From Alphaproteobacteria bacterium UBA3307 (GTDB taxonomy: Bacteria; Pseudomonadota; Alphaproteobacteria; RF32; CAG-239), in contig DEST01000055.1 in assembly GCA_002361365.1 (NCBI GenBank), positions 1-19,090 on the forward strand: DNA of 19,090 bases, written 5' to 3'. The position numbers were made by a program, and so were the translations under genes. The notes below the pieces were generated by a model that worked only from the letters and a program-made list of their open reading frames with translations, did no database searches and was not told the origin of the DNA. Positions 14,728-19,090 of this stretch are shown here, in pieces; within the stretch, counting starts at the first letter, position 1, and each line of letters begins with the position of its first letter.

Positions 14728-14976
14728 TTATACAAACGCCGATACACTATTACAGGGATAACCTCCCTGTGCGAGGAATCGTGCCTCGCTATGGGAATAA
14801 TTTCCCTCCATCATCAGACGGGCAATCTCTGCCTCCGTCTGATGAGAAGTCTCAGCCGCACGAGCAGCCTCAACTTCCTTAAAATGCCTCATACAAGCCT
14901 CACGGCCTTCCGAAACATTGTTTACGATGATACCGTAAACTACTGTTGGGAACATAGCTTTCTTTGTTGTTGCCAT
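14728..14976 (-). CDS. Small hypothetical protein
   Basis: Encodes 82 residues of no family I know. It begins MATTKKAMFPTVVYGIIVNN and continues with a charged Glu/Ala/Arg-rich helix (residues ~30-65). The end holds two short motifs, MEGNYSHSEARFLAQGGY and PCNSVSAFV. No signal peptide is convincing. AAGGA sits 3-5 bases upstream of the ATG, which is short but usable, and a terminator follows the stop. It is convergent with the repeat-peptide gene. Whether it is translated is uncertain, though its bounded transcript supports a gene. Confidence 0.5.
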   Translation of the reverse strand: MATTKKAMFPTVVYGIIVNNVSEGREACMRHFKEVEAARAAETSHQTEAEIARLMMEGNYSHSEARFLAQGGYPCNSVSAFV

Positions 14977-15420
14977 AATTCCTTTTTTTTACTCGCACGG
15001 TTTGTTTCTTCCGTATATTCAAACCACTCACATTACTCCAGATGCGGTACTCAAAACTTATGAAAAAAATCACAAGTTCTGTAAAATCTTCGCGCACACG
15101 ATAAAATCGCACTCCGTAAAAACGGTTCTCTCACTTTCCCTTTTATAATGAGATTTTGAAGCAATATTGTGTATTTAAATATCGATAGGATAAAACCTCT
15201 CGTACTACATTCTTTACTGAAAAACTTAGGGTTTGCGTATAAATAAATTTCAGCAAACTGATTAACTGAAACTCAACCATAAAAATGTTACGCAAAATGG
15301 TCTATGTTTTTAGTAAAGAAAATATAATCTATATTTCTAATTTTTAAAACATAATCCCTAAAGTTTAACAATTATATGTTACAACATTTTTTGCAAATTT
15401 TCAAGTACAAATAAAGCAAA
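14977..15420. other. Long AT-rich intergenic region, no gene identified
   Basis: About 440 bases lie between the small minus-strand gene and the groEL terminator. A 70-residue minus-strand frame (14900-15112) overlaps the small gene and has no ribosome site. I see no tRNA, clear promoter or conserved RNA fold here. It presumably holds the promoter of the small minus-strand gene, and could encode an unrecognised small RNA. Confidence 0.4.
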
Positions 15421-15423
15421 AAA

Positions 15424-15455
15424 AAAATTCCCTGTTTTTTGCAACAGGGAATTTT
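15424..15455 (-). terminator. Intrinsic terminator of groES-groEL
   Basis: A 13-bp perfect stem AAAATTCCCTGTT / AACAGGGAATTTT has a six-base loop and a T-run on the minus strand, 18 bp past the groEL stop. Confidence 0.9.
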
Positions 15456-15472
15456 CCGGAGCAAAAATTAAA

Positions 15473-17113
15473 TTAATACATTCCGCCCATACCACCGGCA
15501 GCGGCAGCACCGTCACCGCAGTGGCATTTTTCTTCAGGAATTTCGGTTACCATTGCTTCGGTCGTTATCAGCAATCCGCCGACAGAGGCCGCATCTTGCA
15601 GAGCCGTGCGGACAACTTCCGTCGGATCGACAATACCATGCTTAAGCATATCGACATATTCGTTGGTTTGTGCATTATAACCAAAGTTTGTATCTTTGCT
15701 TTCAAGCAACTTACCAGCCACAACCGCGCCATCAACACCGGCATTTTCGGCAATCTGACGAATCGGAGCTTGCAGAGCTTTGCGAATAATATCAATACCG
15801 ACATTTTGATCCTGATTGTCGGTTTTGAGGTTTTCAAGCGCTTTTGTAGCGTATAACAAAGCCGCACCGCCGCCGGCAACAATGCCTTCACGCACGGCTG
15901 CGCGGGTTGCATGCAAAGCATCATCAATACGGTCTTTGCGCTCTTTAACTTCCACTTCCGACGCACCGCCGACTTTTATAACTGCTACACCGCCGGAAAG
16001 TTTACCTAACCGCTCTTGCAATTTTTCACGGTCATAATCAGAAGTAGTTTGTTCGATTTCTTTGCGGATTTGAGCCACACGACCGGCAATATCGTCTTTG
16101 TTGCCGGCACCGTCGATAATGGTGGTATCGTCTTTAGTAATTTCAACACGTTTTGCCGTTCCAAGCATATCGAGTGTAACATTTTCAAGTTTCATACCGA
16201 GATCCTCGGAGATTACCTGACCTCCGGTCAAAGTGGCAATATCTTGCAACATTGCTTTACGTCTGTCACCGAATCCCGGAGCTTTAACCGCACATACTTT
16301 CAAACCGCCGCGGATACGGTTCACAACCAATGTTGCCAATGCTTCGCCTTCAATATCCTCGGCAATAATCACCAAAGAGCGACCATTTTGCGCAATCGGT
16401 TCCAAAATAGGCAGCATAGCCTGCAAATTGGAAATTTTCTTATCATAGAGCAAGATAAACGGGTTATCGAACTCGCAGTTCATTTTTTCGGCATTGGTTA
16501 CAAAATACGGAGAGAGATAGCCACGGTCAAACTGCATACCTTCAACCACGTCGAGTTCGGTTTCCAAGCCCTTGGCATCTTCGACCGTAATCACGCCTTC
16601 GTTACCGACTTTTTCCATAGCCTTGGCCAAATACTCTCCGATAGTGGTATCGCCATTGGCGGAAATTGTGCCGACTTGAGCAATTTCTGCCGATGATTGT
16701 ACGGCTTTGGAGCGAGATTTTACGTCGTCGACAACAGCTGCAACAGCCATATCAATACCGCGTTTTACATCTTGCGGGTTCATTCCGGCGGCAACAGCTT
16801 TGCACCCTTCACGAATAATCGCTTCTGCCAAAACAGTTGCGGTCGTTGTACCGTCACCGGCTTTATCTGCGGTTTTTTGAGCCACTTCTTTAATCAGCTG
16901 AGCACCCATATTTTCAAATTTATCCGCCAATACGATTTCTTTGGCTACCGAAACGCCGTCTTTAGTTAATTTTGGCGCACCGTAAGACTTATCAAGCACT
17001 ACATTACGACCTTTCGGTCCGAGTGTTACTTTAACGGTTTTAGCCAACGTTTCCACGCCCTTGAGCATTTTGCTGCGGGCATCTGTTCCGAATTTAATAT
17101 CTTTCGCTGCCAT
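15473..17113 (-). CDS. groEL: GroEL, 60-kDa chaperonin
   Basis: Encodes 546 residues, the usual length. GroEL forms a double-ring ATP-driven folding chamber closed by GroES. It starts MAAKDIKFGTDARSKMLKGV and holds the ATP-site motif VTLGPKGRNVVLDKSYG, the TKDGVSVAKEI segment, AGDGTTTATVLAEAI, and VDPTEVVRTALQDAASV near the end. The tail ends GGMGGMY, a short form of the usual GGM repeat, and is preceded by an unusual EEKCHCGDGAAAAGG stretch with a Cys-His-Cys. Nineteen bases separate it from groES, so they form one operon. This is the only groEL in the window; whether another copy exists is unknown. Confidence 0.98.
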   Translation of the reverse strand: MAAKDIKFGTDARSKMLKGVETLAKTVKVTLGPKGRNVVLDKSYGAPKLTKDGVSVAKEIVLADKFENMGAQLIKEVAQKTADKAGDGTTTATVLAEAIIREGCKAVAAGMNPQDVKRGIDMAVAAVVDDVKSRSKAVQSSAEIAQVGTISANGDTTIGEYLAKAMEKVGNEGVITVEDAKGLETELDVVEGMQFDRGYLSPYFVTNAEKMNCEFDNPFILLYDKKISNLQAMLPILEPIAQNGRSLVIIAEDIEGEALATLVVNRIRGGLKVCAVKAPGFGDRRKAMLQDIATLTGGQVISEDLGMKLENVTLDMLGTAKRVEITKDDTTIIDGAGNKDDIAGRVAQIRKEIEQTTSDYDREKLQERLGKLSGGVAVIKVGGASEVEVKERKDRIDDALHATRAAVREGIVAGGGAALLYATKALENLKTDNQDQNVGIDIIRKALQAPIRQIAENAGVDGAVVAGKLLESKDTNFGYNAQTNEYVDMLKHGIVDPTEVVRTALQDAASVGGLLITTEAMVTEIPEEKCHCGDGAAAAGGMGGMY

Positions 17114-17132
17114 TTTAATTTCCCCTCATATA

Positions 17133-17429
17133 TTATTCAACTACTGCCAAAATGTCGGATTCTTTAATAATCAAGCGTGTTTCTCCGCCCAATTTAATTT
17201 CCGTTCCGCCCCATTTAGCAAACAACACGCGATCGCCGACTTTTACACTCATCGGCAAGATTTTACCCTCTTCGGTTCTGAAACCATTACCGACGGCTTC
17301 AACAATACCTTCAGACGGTTTTTCTTTTGCCGTATCCGGAATAATGATTCCGCCGGCGGTTTTTGTTTCTTCATCGACACGTTTAACCAAAACTTTGTCA
17401 TGTAAAGGTTTAATATTCATATTATTCAC
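17133..17429 (-). CDS. groES: GroES, 10-kDa co-chaperonin
   Basis: Encodes 98 residues, as expected. It caps the GroEL chamber. It begins MNNMNIKPLHDKVLVKR and carries the mobile-loop segment ETKTAGGIIIPDTAKEKP, which contacts GroEL, and the later VGDRVLFAKWGGTEIKL strand. AGGAGTG precedes the ATG by about 7 bases. The upstream region has no CIRCE inverted repeat (TTAGCACTC-N9-GAGTGCTAA), so HrcA-type repression is not indicated, and heat control may rest on sigma-32 or another factor. Confidence 0.98.
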   Translation of the reverse strand: MNNMNIKPLHDKVLVKRVDEETKTAGGIIIPDTAKEKPSEGIVEAVGNGFRTEEGKILPMSVKVGDRVLFAKWGGTEIKLGGETRLIIKESDILAVVE

Positions 17430-17515
17430 TCCTAAAATAAAAGTTTTATATTCGACTAATACCTTAGTTAGTGTTGCAAAATTGCAAAGTCAATAAGAAA
17501 GCGGAAAAAAATTTT

Positions 17516-17764
17516 TCATTCAACGCGAGCAATGATATCCGCTAAAGAAAGATTAAGCGCATCTGCAATCATTTTAAGGGTATAGAGTGTCGGATGACGC
17601 TGATTGCGATAGATGTAGCTGATAGAAGCCTCACTGATACCGGATAATTGTGCTAATGTATAGTTACTTATTCCTCTATCTTGCTGCTCTTTTTTGAGGA
17701 GGGCAACCACTTTGTCGCTAAATATTTGTGCTTCTCGTATCTTCATAAAAGTATCATAAAACAT
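17516..17764 (-). CDS. Small XRE-family helix-turn-helix regulator
   Basis: Encodes 82 residues, almost wholly one Cro/C1-type DNA-binding domain. Helices 2 and 3 are seen in NYTLAQLSGISEASISYIYR, with the usual following HPTLYTLKMIADALNLSLADII. An ~25-residue N-terminal helix precedes it. No ligand or protease domain is present, so it should act as a simple dimeric repressor or activator. The start is unsure: ATG 17764 and ATG 17746 (MKIREAQIF) both lack a ribosome site, and transcription may begin close enough to make it near-leaderless. It diverges from the glycosyltransferase remnant, with a TTGACA promoter and a palindrome in between. Confidence 0.85.
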   Translation of the reverse strand: MFYDTFMKIREAQIFSDKVVALLKKEQQDRGISNYTLAQLSGISEASISYIYRNQRHPTLYTLKMIADALNLSLADIIARVE

Positions 17765-17765
17765 C

Positions 17766-17793
17766 TTGACAATAAAATATACTTAACTATAGT
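17766..17793 (+). promoter_or_regulatory. Sigma-70 promoter facing the GT8 remnant
   Basis: TTGACA (17766-17771) and TATAGT (17788-17793) lie 16 bases apart, close to consensus. It points right, toward the truncated glycosyltransferase, and begins next to the start codon of the divergent XRE gene. Confidence 0.7.
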
Positions 17794-17795
17794 GA

Positions 17796-17812
17796 AGCAT
17801 ATTTTATATGCT
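17796..17812. promoter_or_regulatory. Palindromic candidate operator
   Basis: AGCATAT-TTT-ATATGCT is a perfect 7-bp inverted repeat with a 3-base centre. It covers the expected transcription start of the rightward promoter, a typical repressor site position, and is next to an XRE gene. Operator function is inferred from position and symmetry. Confidence 0.5.
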
Positions 17813-17828
17813 ACGAAAGGATATTAAG

Positions 17829-18175
17829 ATGACAAAAGAAATAGATATTGCGTTTATTACAGATGATAATTATGCTATGCCAACCTATGTCGCTTTGATA
17901 TCATTATTGAAAAATAAAAATACTCAATCCGTATATAATGTATATGTTCTTTACTCTGATGTAAAAGCAGAACATCTCAAATATATGCAAAATTTAATTA
18001 CAAAAAAAGATGAAAACAACTCGATATTATCTGTTTGGGTTTCCTGTTGCCGAAATTGATGATGAAGTAGAAAATGATGAAAAGGCAGATATAGACAGAT
18101 ATTTTAACACAAAGCCGTAAACTTATCGACTTTATCAAAAATCATCTATCAAGCAAATTTGTTAAAAGTATTTAG
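17829..18175 (+). pseudogene. Broken family-8 glycosyltransferase
   Basis: The first ~65 codons read as a GT8 (LPS galactosyl/glucosyltransferase type) N-terminus: EIDIAFITDDNYAMPTYVAL, then NVYVLYSDVKAEHLKYMQNL. The reading frame stops at 18059 after SILSVWVSCCRN. From 18010 a second frame gives TTRYYLFGFPVAEIDDE, a plausible LPS-transferase C-terminus, ending TKP at 18118-18120. A third frame then reads RKLIDFIKNHLSS...KFVKSI to a stop at 18173-18175. So the middle (the catalytic region with DxD) seems deleted and the tail is frameshifted. AAAGGA lies 7 bases before ATG 17829; the frame also opens at 17808 inside the palindrome. The first part alone would give a 76-residue peptide, but activity is unlikely. 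Confidence 0.75.
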
Positions 18176-18182
18176 TTGTACC

Positions 18183-18890
18183 TTAAAGCAACAACAGGCA
18201 CAGAGCCAATGTGGCATAAACTATTGATGGGCCGAAGGGACCGGCACGCATTTTGTTAATTAAACAAATTGCACAAAAAATTACGCATGAGCCGAGAATA
18301 ACGTAGGCAATTACTTCCATTCCGACCCAAGCGCCGATGGCGCATAACAACTTTATATCTCCGCCGCCGAATGCCTCCGGATACTTCCAAACTAAAAACA
18401 TACTGGCAATCACCGGCATAATATAGCCCATTATCGCGCCGACAGCACTATTCTGGGCATAACTTAAAAAATTGATATCCGGTGTTGCTAACCACGGACC
18501 TCTTTGGGCCGCGTAAGCGAATCCAAACAACAACAACGGCCAAGTCAAAACATCGGGCAACAGCTCAAAACGTTTATCAACTTCTACCAACAGCAACAAA
18601 ATCCACACAAAAATAATATGCCACCACGCATAGCTAGGAACAAAATTGACGGCAAATAAATATGACGCAGCAGCGGTAAATATGCCCCAACCGATACTGC
18701 GCATAACATAGCGCTTAAACAGCTCCATATATTTGGGATTGGCCTCCAATTTTTTATACTGCCCGAAGCGAGAAGGCACAAATAATTTGAGCAGAATATA
18801 CCCCATGGTTGCCGGCATCAGCTTGCCGATTCGCCGCGCCAAATACGGAATAAACAAGCCATAAATAAATCCGTACAAAATATATGTCAT
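18183..18890 (-). CDS. Prepilin peptidase-like membrane aspartic protease (A24 family)
   Basis: Encodes 235 residues with about seven membrane helices. A24 peptidases cleave the leader of type IV prepilins at the inner membrane. Both catalytic aspartates are placed as in the family: Asp105 in VEVDKRFELLPDVLTWP (with Asp113 in LLPD) and Asp178 in GGGDIKLLCAIGAWVG. The conserved PFGPSIVYA turn follows. The N-terminal part (1-85) is short and lacks the Cys tetrad of PilD, so the methyltransferase half is missing or degenerate. ATG 18890 is preceded by GGAG 7 bases upstream; a longer in-frame ATG at 18962 has none. No pilin or secretion gene is nearby. TadV/CpaA-like is an alternative. Confidence 0.85.
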   Translation of the reverse strand: MTYILYGFIYGLFIPYLARRIGKLMPATMGYILLKLFVPSRFGQYKKLEANPKYMELFKRYVMRSIGWGIFTAAASYLFAVNFVPSYAWWHIIFVWILLLLVEVDKRFELLPDVLTWPLLLFGFAYAAQRGPWLATPDINFLSYAQNSAVGAIMGYIMPVIASMFLVWKYPEAFGGGDIKLLCAIGAWVGMEVIAYVILGSCVIFCAICLINKMRAGPFGPSIVYATLALCLLLL

Positions 18891-19000
18891 CAGCCTTCTC
18901 CCATTATGTATTATGTTTATAAATTCAGTGCAATAAGTCGCTTTTATATTTAATTTATGCACTTATATTACAAATAATGCAAGAAAAAATAAAAATTCTA

Positions 19001-19029
19001 TTGACAACTTGCTTATGTTTGTTTATATA
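19001..19029 (+). promoter_or_regulatory. Sigma-70 promoter of tRNA-Thr(TGT)
   Basis: TTGACA (19001-19006) and TATATA (19024-19029) lie 17 bases apart, and the tRNA starts 14 bases past the -10. Near-consensus in both boxes. Confidence 0.8.
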
Positions 19030-19043
19030 ACTTTTTTAGCAAC

Positions 19044-19090
19044 GCCGACATAGCTCAGTTGGTAGAGCAACTGATTTGTAATCAGTGGGT
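19044..19090 (+). tRNA. tRNA-Thr (anticodon TGT), cut by window end
   Basis: The 5' 47 bases of a cloverleaf are visible: acceptor strand GCCGACA, D stem GCTC/GAGC with GG-containing loop AGTTGGTA, anticodon stem ACTGA/TCAGT, loop TTTGTAA with anticodon TGT, then the start of the variable loop. The T arm and 3' end lie past the window. It decodes ACA and related Thr codons, complementing the GGT tRNA at 4850-4924. Confidence 0.92.

Noticed and set aside
14900..15112. 70-residue minus-strand frame
   Set aside because: It overlaps the better-supported 82-residue gene, lacks a ribosome site and resembles no protein.
16016..16696. 226-residue plus-strand frame
   Set aside because: It is a shadow of groEL on the opposite strand.
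17430..17500. CIRCE operator upstream of groES
   Set aside because: Only a short ACTAA/TTAGT symmetry is visible; the canonical TTAGCACTC-N9-GAGTGCTAA is absent.

Overview
The window is AT-rich DNA carrying a compact bacterial gene set that best fits an uncultured, host- or gut-associated alphaproteobacterium. The reasons are tolQRA, groES-groEL, a DusB-type dihydrouridine synthase, a TrkA-like regulator, low-GC codon use, and palindromic intergenic repeats of the kind seen in small AT-rich alphaproteobacteria. The taxonomic placement is inference; no 16S gene is present.

Layout. (1) 1-4850 is a repeat-rich accessory stretch. A GNAT-type acetyltransferase gene (+), a SulP anion transporter gene (-) and an orphan coiled-coil gene (-) are separated by mosaic repeats. 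The repeats include a ~215-bp direct repeat (319-534 and 4454-4668) that brackets all three genes, and four same-orientation copies of one hairpin. (2) 4663-4972 holds tRNA-Thr(GGT) on the minus strand with its terminator and promoter, plus a second 17-bp copy of the tRNA 3' end that looks like an integration scar. (3) 5071-9502 is a tightly coupled trio: a two-TM coiled-coil membrane protein, dusB, and a trkA-like gene, joined by 1-4 bp overlaps. (4) 9649-11824 is tolQ-tolR-tolA, the inner-membrane motor of the envelope-constricting Tol-Pal machine, without tolB or pal behind it. (5) 11821-13843 (-) has a GT-C membrane glycosyltransferase and a rubrerythrin, separated by a terminator. (6) 13965-14976 has a strong promoter, an acyl-carrier-like protein and a secreted hexapeptide-repeat peptide (+), then a small unknown protein (-). 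(7) 15421-17429 (-) is groES-groEL. (8) 17516-18175 has a small XRE repressor diverging from a broken family-8 glycosyltransferase gene, with a promoter and a palindrome between them. (9) 18183-18890 (-) is a prepilin-peptidase-like aspartic protease, and 19001-19090 has a promoter and the start of tRNA-Thr(TGT).

Most genes are housekeeping (envelope integrity, protein folding, tRNA modification, ion homeostasis, oxidative stress). The less ordinary parts are the modular repeat family and the duplicated tRNA end, the ACP plus hexapeptide-repeat pair sharing an SD-less start context, the XRE/palindrome/decayed glycosyltransferase unit, and the Cys-His-Cys tail on GroEL. No complete defence system, prophage or transposase gene is visible.
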